DNA of 64,000 nucleotides, taken from positions 3,968,001 through 4,032,000 of the forward strand of contig OZ253953.1 of NCBI GenBank assembly GCA_965267335.1, in the 5' to 3' direction. Below the pieces are notes generated by a model. The model had not been told where the DNA came from. It was given only the letters and a program-made list of their open reading frames with translations, and did not search any database. Positions 52,517-61,219 of the stretch are shown in pieces (positions within the stretch are counted from its first letter, which is position 1; each line of letters begins with the position of its first letter). The translations under genes and the position numbers were made by a program. The DNA is from G965267335 sp965267335 (lineage in GTDB: Bacteria; Bacteroidota; Bacteroidia; Cytophagales; JAAEPT01).

Positions 52517-55486
52517 TTAAAACAAATCACTCGGGATATAATCTTTACCCTCAATAACTTTGCCATCCATTACAAGAACAGACTTCTGAGCAACAGTAAA
52601 TTTTTTATCTACTTTGTTCAGCTTGGCCCCACTCACCGATATCCGAGCCGGGCCATACTCCTCTTTCTTCTGGTAGGCCAGGAAACCAATTTTCACATCC
52701 GTCAAACTAATATCCCTTACCTTTACTATACTCAAATCTTTGGAAGCAATCCCTAATTTTGATTTAAATACCTTCACATTTTCAATATCAAGCATTGATT
52801 GCTCACCGGAACTGATCGCTTTGTCACCAGCAGAATACACTCTCACACCTGAAATAGCTATTTTACTACCAGAGAAGTCTAACGCATCGTTGCCAAGGTG
52901 ATGAAATTCTGAATTTTTCACCTCTCCAGTACAGAAGTCACCATCAAAAGCATCAGACTTCGTGCCCTTGATAGCACAATTCATCATTGAGAAATTACAC
53001 CGAATCAAATTGAGTGCATCTTCACCATCGGTATCAATAATGTTGACTCCATTCAAAGTAATATCGGCTTCATACACCGAAACACAACCGGTCAATATCC
53101 ACCCCTTGTACTCCAGTGGCTTTAGATTTGCGAAAGTCACATTTTGAAAAGTACATTCTCCCTGAGGCTGCAAAACTGTAAAACCTCTAGCTGACCTATC
53201 ACTACTCCTGATACTAACCGGTAAGCCCTGCGTCCCCAAAATTTCGACAGGACCATAGGAAATGAATGCCGCCCCGGACGTTATGTCAATTGAAGCACCC
53301 GGCCTTATAACAAGCTTTTTATGAGAGGGAATAACCAAATGTTTATCAATTTCAAAGCTTCCTTTATTAAAAATCACAGCACTATCATCAACTATAACAC
53401 CTTCTACGGATTCATTTGTTATTTCATAGTTATTCATATCCTGAACTGGTGAATAGTCTACAGGTGGGGTGGTTTCAAAAATTTTCGTACTATACTTTTC
53501 TCCCTCAACCTCGAAGAATAATCTCTCACCCGATTTTATAAATTTCACTTCTTTCGAATCCGGTAGACCTGCGCCCTTATATGCCTCTAGCCGAATTTTT
53601 TCTCTTAATTTTTGAAGTATCTTTTCATCCCCTGTACCAACAACCTCAACCTCTTGATTATGAAAATTCTGAACTACAAGCTGGGTACCTGATGAATCTT
53701 TACTGACGGCATAAGCTATCACAGAAATGCTTTCAAGTATTTCGTTAGGCTCTTTATCCAGATTAGAAATCTTAGCAAGGGTATTATCTTGTATTTTCGT
53801 ATAAGAATCATCTAACTGCGACCTTAATTCATTCGCCTTACTGTACACGAAATTCTTGCTGTACTGATAATTCGGATACTCTCGCTGAAGAATTTTTTCC
53901 AGCTTTTCCAGCTGTTGCTGATTTTTATCATAGAAAGCATCTAACCATTCGACAGAGGTATATCGTTTGACATACTTTGAAACCAATGATTTAAATTCAG
54001 TATCACTCAGCAAGTTATACAAATACTTTCTACGCTCGGACGCTTCAAGGATAGAGGGCTGATTCGCATCTTTCTCACCAATACTCATATAGCCATCAAA
54101 GAAAATTGGCTCAAGCTTCCCTATTACCGGATCATAATAAAACCTCTGATTGTGCCATACGCGACCATGGGTGGCCCGCACCATATCTGAAAGCACATAA
54201 TATCTGGCCATTTTATCCAGGTTAAATATATCTGCTGGCTTCCGCAGGCCATGCCGGTATTGATGCATCAAGTTTTTTGCAATCTGAAAATACCCCGCCA
54301 TGTTCGGGTCTTTTTTTATTTTTTTATCGTTGAAGGCTGTTATTACGGAAGCCATCATGAGAGGAATATTCGGATAATCCTTTCCATCGTTCTGTAAACG
54401 TGCTTCCCAAAGCTCATCCTCATTGAATCTTACCAGAGGCCCTTCTCTTCTACCCTTATATTCAATAAGTTGTTTTGTGAAATGCTCTTCCACAGCATAA
54501 ACCCCAAAAGAGTTTCCATTGATTGACACATTGGCGAAATCATATCTAGGTGTCAGCACATCTTCCTGCTCCATCATTTTATGTACAACCCATTCTTCTA
54601 AGAAGTGTTTGGTATGTGGCGCCTGAATTGAGAAAACTTCCCATCGGTTGAATAGTTCATTCCCTTTAGACTTAATTCGCATAGACCATTTTGACTTTTC
54701 AAGATGGTCCGGCAAATCCCCTTTTAGCCTCATTTTCACCTCTGCCCTGGCGGAATCAAAAGTCATTTTTGCAGCGGCCCAATTTCCATCATTGATAATT
54801 ATACCCGTCTTAAATGCTGCTTTTCTACTCTCCTTTATATCCTGGAAATCGACTGAATCTATCTCAAAGTGAAGGTGCGCTAGAGTTGTATCAATTTTAT
54901 CGTATGTATACAGACTGTCAACATCATATTTTCTGATTGTCAAATCATCGACATATACTACATCGATACTGTCCGGTTTGGCTGTATAAATACGGACTGT
55001 AACATCTTCAATATCCCCAGTGATTAAAAATTTCAAACGAACCTGATACCAGTCATCGTTTTTATTTGATTGACTTGTGCCTTGAATATTATCAAAGGTC
55101 CATGAGTCATTCATATAAAACTCATAGCCACCTTGCCCCCCAGCATTAAGCACAGGCTTACCATTAGCACCATACACCCAACATGAAGCTTCTATCACAT
55201 CTCCAGACTTCAATCCTGCCAGTTCAATTCCCATTCCATACAGATGATGCTGATCAAGTTTGCTTGAAAACTCACCTCGATAGGCCTTTTCTTTGCTCTG
55301 AGTATTACCGTTGGCAAAACTCAGTTTTCCGTTTCTGAAAAAATCATCCTTTACTTGCTCAGCTCCGCAGTAGAGATACTCACTTTGCTTATCTACTGGA
55401 AATGAACCATCGGACCTAAAAAGGAGAATATAAACGGCCAATCCTCCAGTTAGCAACACAAACAGCCATCCCAGTTTTTTCAGCAT
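52517..55486 (-). CDS. CotH-kinase protein with right-handed beta-helix domain
   Basis: Protein of 989 aa. N-terminal membrane anchor (LGWLFVLLTGGLAVYILLF). Residues about 35-190 form a carbohydrate-binding-like jelly roll (YRGEFSSKLDQHH, VIEASCWVYGANGKPVLNAGG). Residues about 210-560 are a CotH domain: WSMRIKSKGNELFNRWEVFSIQAPHTKHFLEEWV, YDFANVSINGNSFGVYAVEEHF, DIFNLDKMARYYVLSDMVRATHGRVWHNQRFYYDP, IFFDGYMSIGE. Residues about 700-960 are a parallel beta-helix (FTVLQPQGECTFQNVTFANL, NLIRCNFSMMNCAIKGTKSDAFDG, NDALDFSGSKIAISGVRVYSAGDKAISSG). Unlike the other two CotH proteins it has no lamin-tail or T9SS domain and is probably anchored to the inner membrane facing the periplasm. Starts 3 nt after thrC. 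Confidence 0.87.
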   Translation of the reverse strand: MLKKLGWLFVLLTGGLAVYILLFRSDGSFPVDKQSEYLYCGAEQVKDDFFRNGKLSFANGNTQSKEKAYRGEFSSKLDQHHLYGMGIELAGLKSGDVIEASCWVYGANGKPVLNAGGQGGYEFYMNDSWTFDNIQGTSQSNKNDDWYQVRLKFLITGDIEDVTVRIYTAKPDSIDVVYVDDLTIRKYDVDSLYTYDKIDTTLAHLHFEIDSVDFQDIKESRKAAFKTGIIINDGNWAAAKMTFDSARAEVKMRLKGDLPDHLEKSKWSMRIKSKGNELFNRWEVFSIQAPHTKHFLEEWVVHKMMEQEDVLTPRYDFANVSINGNSFGVYAVEEHFTKQLIEYKGRREGPLVRFNEDELWEARLQNDGKDYPNIPLMMASVITAFNDKKIKKDPNMAGYFQIAKNLMHQYRHGLRKPADIFNLDKMARYYVLSDMVRATHGRVWHNQRFYYDPVIGKLEPIFFDGYMSIGEKDANQPSILEASERRKYLYNLLSDTEFKSLVSKYVKRYTSVEWLDAFYDKNQQQLEKLEKILQREYPNYQYSKNFVYSKANELRSQLDDSYTKIQDNTLAKISNLDKEPNEILESISVIAYAVSKDSSGTQLVVQNFHNQEVEVVGTGDEKILQKLREKIRLEAYKGAGLPDSKEVKFIKSGERLFFEVEGEKYSTKIFETTPPVDYSPVQDMNNYEITNESVEGVIVDDSAVIFNKGSFEIDKHLVIPSHKKLVIRPGASIDITSGAAFISYGPVEILGTQGLPVSIRSSDRSARGFTVLQPQGECTFQNVTFANLKPLEYKGWILTGCVSVYEADITLNGVNIIDTDGEDALNLIRCNFSMMNCAIKGTKSDAFDGDFCTGEVKNSEFHHLGNDALDFSGSKIAISGVRVYSAGDKAISSGEQSMLDIENVKVFKSKLGIASKDLSIVKVRDISLTDVKIGFLAYQKKEEYGPARISVSGAKLNKVDKKFTVAQKSVLVMDGKVIEGKDYIPSDLF

Positions 55487-55489
55487 AGA

Positions 55490-56794
55490 TTAATTGTTTG
55501 CAATAAGAAATTCTTTGAACTCACTGAACTCGGAGGACAACTTTGTCGAGGATTTTTCTTTGTTGACAATATCCTTCAGCCTTTGAGGCATCTCAACGCC
55601 CTGTCCTATTTCTTTTTCCACGGTTTCAGGGAACTTTGATGGATGTGCGGTGGAAAGAAAGACTCCGGTTAGTTCCTCAGACTGTTGTTTCATATAATCT
55701 TGCAATCCCATCCAGGCTACTGCAGTATGCGGACACATGATATATCCTGTTTCATTGAATACTTTCCCAATGGTCTTTTTGGTCTGTTCATCATTGTAGG
55801 CATAGCCTTCAATTTTCGCATTCGCCTCTTCATAACTTTCGTTATGCAAAGCCAAAACACGAGGAAAGTTACTTGGGTTTCCTACATCCATCGCATTAGA
55901 AAGTGTCGCAATAGAAGGCCTTGGATTAAATTTAGCTGTTTTAAGATACTCGGGAACTACATCATTCACATTAGTGGAGGCAATAAATTTAGATACTGGC
56001 ATTCCCATATTTCTTGCTATAAGCCCACCACACAGGTTACCAAAGTTACCGCTCGGTACAGAAAATACTATTGGTTTTCCAACTTCCTTAAGTCGGGCAT
56101 AGGCATTGAAATAATAAAAAGATTGAGGTATCAAACGCGCAATGTTAATCGAGTTTGCAGAACTCAGGTTCATTTTGTCTCCGAGTTCTTTATCTAGAAA
56201 AGCTGTCTTTACCAATCGCTGACAGTCATCAAAAACTCCATCAATTTCCAGGGCTGTTATATTCTGCCCTAGAGTTGTTAATTGTTTTTCCTGATTTAGA
56301 CTTACTTTTCCGCTTGGGTAGAGTATAGTTACTTTAATACCTGGTGCCCCCAGAAATCCCTGAGCAACGGCACTACCGGTATCTCCCGAAGTAGCCACGA
56401 GAATGTTAATTTCTTTCTCCTCTCTCTGTAAAAAGTATGACATTACTCTTGACATAAAGCGAGCTCCAAAATCCTTAAAAGCTAAAGAAGGTCCGTGAAA
56501 CAACTCTAATACAAATTGGTCATCATATACCTTAACCAGTGGAGCATCAAAGTTCACCGCCTCATCAATAATATCTCTTAGATCGGTCTCTGGAATTTCA
56601 TCTCCTATCAGTTTATTGGAGACTTCAAACGCAATCTCCTGAAGTGACAAATTTTGAATATTATCAAAAAAGCCTTGTCCCATTTCAGGAATCTCTGTTG
56701 GCATATATAAGCCATTATCTGAAGGCAGTCCTTTGAAAACCGCTTCTCTAAAATTCACATTATCAACCTGCCTGTTGGTACTATATAATTCCAC
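55490..56794 (-). CDS. thrC: Threonine synthase
   Basis: Protein of 434 aa from a GTG start. PLP enzyme that converts O-phosphohomoserine to threonine. Blocks seen: MELYSTNRQ, FREAVFKGLPSDNGLYMP, LFHGPSLAFKDFGARFMSRV with the PLP lysine in AFKDFG, VATSGDTGSAVAQGF, VPSGNFGNLCGGLIARNMG, and the closing HPSKFPETVEK. Length matches the long (class I) form. Third gene of thrABC, 11 nt after thrB. Confidence 0.96.
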   Translation of the reverse strand: MELYSTNRQVDNVNFREAVFKGLPSDNGLYMPTEIPEMGQGFFDNIQNLSLQEIAFEVSNKLIGDEIPETDLRDIIDEAVNFDAPLVKVYDDQFVLELFHGPSLAFKDFGARFMSRVMSYFLQREEKEINILVATSGDTGSAVAQGFLGAPGIKVTILYPSGKVSLNQEKQLTTLGQNITALEIDGVFDDCQRLVKTAFLDKELGDKMNLSSANSINIARLIPQSFYYFNAYARLKEVGKPIVFSVPSGNFGNLCGGLIARNMGMPVSKFIASTNVNDVVPEYLKTAKFNPRPSIATLSNAMDVGNPSNFPRVLALHNESYEEANAKIEGYAYNDEQTKKTIGKVFNETGYIMCPHTAVAWMGLQDYMKQQSEELTGVFLSTAHPSKFPETVEKEIGQGVEMPQRLKDIVNKEKSSTKLSSEFSEFKEFLIANN

Positions 56795-56805
56795 TTCTAA
56801 TAATT

Positions 56806-57738
56806 TTAATCCACCACTCTGGGACCTACTTGACTAACTTTTGAAACATAAATCTCATTCTCAATATTTAGCTCGTCATAAACTTCAGCAAAGGCCTTAC
56901 CTATTTTCTGTGCTATTTTTTCATCATCACAAAGAGCAAAAATTGATGGTCCAGAACCTGAAATACTACACCCTAATGCGCCATTCTCCAATGCTGCCTG
57001 CTTGGCCTTATCAAACCCCGGAATCAACAATGACCGAATCGGCTCGACAACTACGTCCTCCAATGAGCGACCAATTAAAGCGTAATCAGACTGAATTAAG
57101 CCCGCAACGAGTCCTGCTACATTTCCCCACTGAGTTACCGCATCTTTAAGTTTAATGTTCTGCTTTAGAATGTTTCTAGCATCCTTTGTTTTAACCTCAA
57201 TTTGAGGATGGACAATTGTGCACCATAATTTTTCTGGAGTAGGTAACTGAATCACATCAAGGGGTGAATAACTCCGCACCAACACAAACCCACCTAACAA
57301 TGCTGGCGCTACATTATCTGCATGAGCAGAACCACAAGCCAACTCCTCTCCTTTCATTGCGAAAGGAAGCAAATCCTTATCAGACATGGGTTGTCCCATC
57401 AGTTGGTTAAGGGCCCATACTCCCACAACACTACTGGCAGCACTAGAACCCAACCCACTCTTTAGTGGCATCTTCTTCTTGAGCTCTATTTCTACCCCCT
57501 GATTAGAGTCCAATGCCTTGAGGTACTCATTAATAACCAGACTTACAGTGTTTTTTTCGGTATCAAGAGGCAGTTTACCTTCATCACCTTCTATTGATTT
57601 GATCACTACGCCTGGTTCATCTTTCAGGGTAATCGTCACTTCATCACCAGGATTCTCAACCGCGAAACCGAGCACATCAAAACCGCAGGCTACATTGGCT
57701 ACCGTGGCAGGAGCAAATACTTTAATACGCTTTCCCAT
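56806..57738 (-). CDS. thrB: Homoserine kinase
   Basis: GHMP-family kinase of 310 aa that phosphorylates homoserine. VFAPATVANVACGFDVLGFAVENPGDEV at the start, ATP-loop motif PLKSGLGSSAASSVVGVWALN near residues 90-110, and the C-terminal GALGCSISGSGPSIFALCDD. Cytoplasmic. ATG shares one base with the thrA stop. Confidence 0.97.
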   Translation of the reverse strand: MGKRIKVFAPATVANVACGFDVLGFAVENPGDEVTITLKDEPGVVIKSIEGDEGKLPLDTEKNTVSLVINEYLKALDSNQGVEIELKKKMPLKSGLGSSAASSVVGVWALNQLMGQPMSDKDLLPFAMKGEELACGSAHADNVAPALLGGFVLVRSYSPLDVIQLPTPEKLWCTIVHPQIEVKTKDARNILKQNIKLKDAVTQWGNVAGLVAGLIQSDYALIGRSLEDVVVEPIRSLLIPGFDKAKQAALENGALGCSISGSGPSIFALCDDEKIAQKIGKAFAEVYDELNIENEIYVSKVSQVGPRVVD

Positions 57739-60188
57739 TATTCGTTACTGATTCTGATGATGTCCGCAAAAACCCCTGCCGCAGTTACTTCCGCACCAGC
57801 TCCCGGACCTTTGATAACTAAAGGATTGGATTTGTAGCGCTTTGTAGTGTAAGATATCATATTGTCACTTCCTGCCATTGAGTAGAAAGGATGATCTGCA
57901 CCTACAGATTTGAGTCCGACCGTCACTTTTCCATCTCTCAGCGTAGCGATAAACCGAAGCTTCTCATTATTAGCTAAGGCTTTATCTGACATTTCTTTAA
58001 AAGAAGCATCTGCTTTCTCCAGTTCTTCCAGAAACTCCTCTACCGACCCTGCATTGATACAACTGTCTGGAAGTATATTTTCGACTTTCACATCTTCTGG
58101 CTCCAACTCCAGGCCTGACTCTCTTGAGAGTATTAGTATTTTCCTGGCCACATCCATACCATTCAGGTCGTCCCGGGGATCTGGCTCGGTAAAACCACTT
58201 TCTTTTGCCTGTTGAACAATTTCTTTAAAGGTCGTTGAACCATCATAGGTGTTAAATATGAACGAAAGGGAACCAGAGAGAACACCTTCTATTGAGATGA
58301 TTTCGTCCCCGCTACTAATCAGGTCTTGGAGAGTATTAATAACCGGAAGGCCTGCCCCTACATTTGTCTCATATAAAAATTGTACACTTCTTCTGAAAGC
58401 TGCCTCTTTCAGTGCTTTGTAATGTGCCAGCGGCCCCGAATTAGCTACTTTATTAGGAGTAACGATATTCACACTGGAGTCGAGCAGTCCTTCATACACT
58501 CTGACAATATCTTTATTTGCCGTGTTGTCAACAAAAACACTATTGGGCAAATTCAATTCTTTAATTTTCTTAACAAAGCCATCAAGGTCTGCGGATTCGC
58601 CAGAGTCCAGGTCAGACTTCCAGTCATTAAGATTGATCCCATCTTCATTGAAGACCATTTTCTTGCTATTAGCCAAACCAACCACGTTGATTCGAATCCC
58701 CCGGTGGTCCAATAGATATTGCCCCTGTTCATTAATTTGTTGTAGCAAAGTAGCTCCAATCAATCCCGGACCTACCATAAAGATATTAAGTGTCTTGGCA
58801 CCAGAAAGGAATAACTCATCGTGAAGAGCGTTCAGAGCCTTAGATATGTCGCTATTGGAAATGACCGCTGAAATGTTTAGCTCCGATGATCCCTGAGCGA
58901 TAGCGACTACATTGATACCATTTTTACCCAGGGCATTAAATAGTTTAGCCGAAATGCCCGGAGTACTTTTCATGTTTTCACCTATCAGTGCTACAACTGA
59001 AAGATTCTCCTGAACTTTTACCTTATCAATTTTCTTAGCTTCTATTTCATAGTGAAACTCATCTTCTATTGCTTTTCTCGCTCTTTTGGTTTCGGATGGA
59101 TCGATCGCCAAACAGATGGAGTGCTCTGATGAGGCCTGAGTAATCAAAATAATATTGACCCGTGCATTGGCCAAGGCTCCGAATAGTCGTGCTGAAACAC
59201 CAGGCACACCCACCATTCCGCTGCCCTGAACATTGAGTAAGGTAATATCATTTATAGAAGAAATACCTTTTACTCTGTGTTTATGTGGATCTCCACTCTT
59301 TGAACTGATGTAGGTACCCTCAAAACTCGGGTTGAATGTGTTTTTGATTCTTATAGGAATCTTCTTCGTGAATACAGGCTGTAGCGTAGGAGGATAAATT
59401 ACTTTGGCTCCAAAGTGCGACAATTCCATAGCCTCATTGTACGATATGGCCGGAAGCGTAAGTGCACCTTTAACTCTTCGGGGATCCGCAGTCATGACTC
59501 CATCTACATCGGTCCATATTTCTACAACCTCTGCATCTAGTGCAGCAGCAAAAACTGAGGCGGTATAATCTGACCCTCCCCTACCCAGGGTAGTGGTTTC
59601 TCCTGATTCGTTGGCACTGACAAAACCTGTGACACACAAAGTATCATCAGTTTTTTCAAATGCTTCTTTAATATTTTTATTGGTTACCTCGAAGTTAATC
59701 CTAGCAGAACCAAAGTTGCTATCTGTTAAAATTACTTTTCTTGCATCCAAATATTGAGCTGGCAGCCCCCTTTGTGTTGCCGCTTCGGAGATAATGTAAG
59801 CATTAAGTCTTTCCCCATGACTTTGTATATGGTCAAGCGTTTTTAACGACAATTCCCGGACCAGAAACACTCCCTGAAGTAAATCTTCCAGTTCGTTAAT
59901 CTTTCTTTTAATGTTAGCAAACACTGTGCTCTGTCCTTTGACATTTACCAATTTACGAACAGCATCTACATGCGCTTGCTCAAAGTCCTTTAGGTCAATT
60001 TGATAGCTTTCATCACCAGCGGCAGCCTTTACACTCATAGCAATCAACCTGTTTGTCATTTGCGACATGGCAGAAAATACAACAACCAATCGCTCACCAT
60101 TTGCTTTGTAATCCAATAGTATCTGGATTACTTTTTCAATGTTTTCTGCGTTCCCTACTGATGTTCCCCCGAATTTTAAAACCTTCAT
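57738..60188 (-). CDS. thrA: Bifunctional aspartokinase / homoserine dehydrogenase
   Basis: Fusion protein of 816 aa, normal for ThrA. Residues 1-300 are the aspartokinase (MKVLKFGGTSVGNAENI, LGRGGSDYTAS, EIWTDVDGVMTADPR). Residues 310-460 hold two ACT domains (LLNVQGSGMVGVPGVSARLF, VALIGENMKSTPGISAKLF) for feedback control by threonine. Residues 470-816 are homoserine dehydrogenase (VGPGLIGATLLQQI, VTPNKVANSG, YETNVGAGLPVINTLQDL, EPDPRDDLNGMDVARK). It performs steps 1 and 3 of the threonine pathway. First gene of a five-gene transcript. No threonine or isoleucine codon-rich leader peptide was seen in the 85 bases before it. Confidence 0.97.
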   Translation of the reverse strand: MKVLKFGGTSVGNAENIEKVIQILLDYKANGERLVVVFSAMSQMTNRLIAMSVKAAAGDESYQIDLKDFEQAHVDAVRKLVNVKGQSTVFANIKRKINELEDLLQGVFLVRELSLKTLDHIQSHGERLNAYIISEAATQRGLPAQYLDARKVILTDSNFGSARINFEVTNKNIKEAFEKTDDTLCVTGFVSANESGETTTLGRGGSDYTASVFAAALDAEVVEIWTDVDGVMTADPRRVKGALTLPAISYNEAMELSHFGAKVIYPPTLQPVFTKKIPIRIKNTFNPSFEGTYISSKSGDPHKHRVKGISSINDITLLNVQGSGMVGVPGVSARLFGALANARVNIILITQASSEHSICLAIDPSETKRARKAIEDEFHYEIEAKKIDKVKVQENLSVVALIGENMKSTPGISAKLFNALGKNGINVVAIAQGSSELNISAVISNSDISKALNALHDELFLSGAKTLNIFMVGPGLIGATLLQQINEQGQYLLDHRGIRINVVGLANSKKMVFNEDGINLNDWKSDLDSGESADLDGFVKKIKELNLPNSVFVDNTANKDIVRVYEGLLDSSVNIVTPNKVANSGPLAHYKALKEAAFRRSVQFLYETNVGAGLPVINTLQDLISSGDEIISIEGVLSGSLSFIFNTYDGSTTFKEIVQQAKESGFTEPDPRDDLNGMDVARKILILSRESGLELEPEDVKVENILPDSCINAGSVEEFLEELEKADASFKEMSDKALANNEKLRFIATLRDGKVTVGLKSVGADHPFYSMAGSDNMISYTTKRYKSNPLVIKGPGAGAEVTAAGVFADIIRISNE

Positions 60189-60269
60189 TTACCCGATAGT
60201 GTGTTTTTTATCAATCTGGCAAATATCGAAATTGAAGGCACATTTTCATAAAGTTTAGGGCATTCTTTT

Positions 60270-60277
60270 TACCTTTG
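60270..60277 (+). promoter_or_regulatory. -7 box (TACCTTTG) for the membrane protein gene
   Basis: Exact TAnnTTTG match, 28-35 nt before the ATG at 60305. It overlaps a TTG at 60275, which argues that the true start is 60305. Confidence 0.45.
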
Positions 60278-60304
60278 ACAAAATCACAATTTGCTAACAA
60301 TCAA

Positions 60305-60940
60305 ATGGATTTCAGCTTCGAAAGTAATGGCAAAAACTACGAGTTACACCTTGGTATAACAGAAGACAAAAAGAATATCGAAGCAACATTGAATGGCTCA
60401 CCCATATCCTGGGATAACCAAAGTCCTGACCTGGATGGCCCGCGTTTTTACACAATAAGCCCTGAAGAAAAATTACGAATTCAGTACTATCGTGGCAAGT
60501 GGTATGTTACGCTGAATGATAAACCACTCAAAAAATCTGCCACCGTTTTTAAGACCAGACTTAAAAGGCTTTCGGAATTCATTTATATTATCGCCATTCT
60601 TCAGCTCATCCTGGGGCTTGTAGCTGTATTTCTAGATTCCAAACCCGAAACAATAACGATTGCTATTGTAGGGCTGGTCATACTTGCATTAGCTTATCAA
60701 ACCTCACAAGCCAAACGGACTCCTCTGCTTATCCTGATTGGTATAATCATTTTTGATCTGATCTTCACCTGCAAGACGATGTATGATTATTACAACATAG
60801 CCTATTCACAACCGAGCATTCCCTTTTTTGTCCCCTGCATGAGGGTATTGATTGAGATTTATTATTTGATCATTCTGGTTCCCGGGATCAAAATCGTGCA
60901 GGGTGTACGTAAAGAGATGGAGGCTGAAAAACTGCATTAA
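60305..60940 (+). CDS. Membrane protein with N-terminal soluble domain, unrecognised
   Basis: About 211 aa from the ATG at 60305. Residues 1-85 are a soluble beta-rich domain (MDFSFESNGKNYELHLGITEDKKNIEATLNG, FYTISPEEKLRIQYYRGKWYVTLND). Then four predicted transmembrane helices (FIYIIAILQLILGLVAVFL; ITIAIVGLVILALAYQ; LLILIGIIIFDLIFT; VLIEIYYLIILVPGIKIV). No family recognised. Divergent from thrA, monocistronic. Confidence 0.7.
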   Translation: MDFSFESNGKNYELHLGITEDKKNIEATLNGSPISWDNQSPDLDGPRFYTISPEEKLRIQYYRGKWYVTLNDKPLKKSATVFKTRLKRLSEFIYIIAILQLILGLVAVFLDSKPETITIAIVGLVILALAYQTSQAKRTPLLILIGIIIFDLIFTCKTMYDYYNIAYSQPSIPFFVPCMRVLIEIYYLIILVPGIKIVQGVRKEMEAEKLH

Positions 60941-61098
60941 AGATGTAAGCGATGCGCACAACTCTATTATCGCCTTGAATCATAGTCAAAATTTTCACAA
61001 TACACGCTTCTATATCTTTCTTTGTCATACAATATCATTACAGAATACTAAAAACAAAGTATGTTAATTCTTGATAGCTAATCTTTAGAAGTTTAAGC

Positions 61099-61123
61099 AA
61101 TCCCCATTTAGGGGGTTGGGATT
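61099..61123 (+). repeat. Hairpin in the MBOAT gene leader
   Basis: AATCCC (61099-61104) pairs with GGGATT (61118-61123), and an alternative inner pairing CCCC (61102-61105) with GGGG (61111-61114) exists. It lies about 100 nt before the MBOAT start, in a 279-base gap with no gene. Could be a leader structure; no T run follows. Confidence 0.35.
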
Positions 61124-61219
61124 TCCGTGCACAACAGAAATCAAACCTCTCTTTTTTTTATAGAAATGAATTAGCTATACTTCGGAGATTTTTCAGATCA
61201 TAGTAAATGAGTCCAGGGT

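Noticed and set aside
60189..60274. A threonine/isoleucine attenuator leader before thrA
   Set aside because: No peptide with clustered Thr or Ile codons and no terminator/antiterminator pair is present in the short divergent region.
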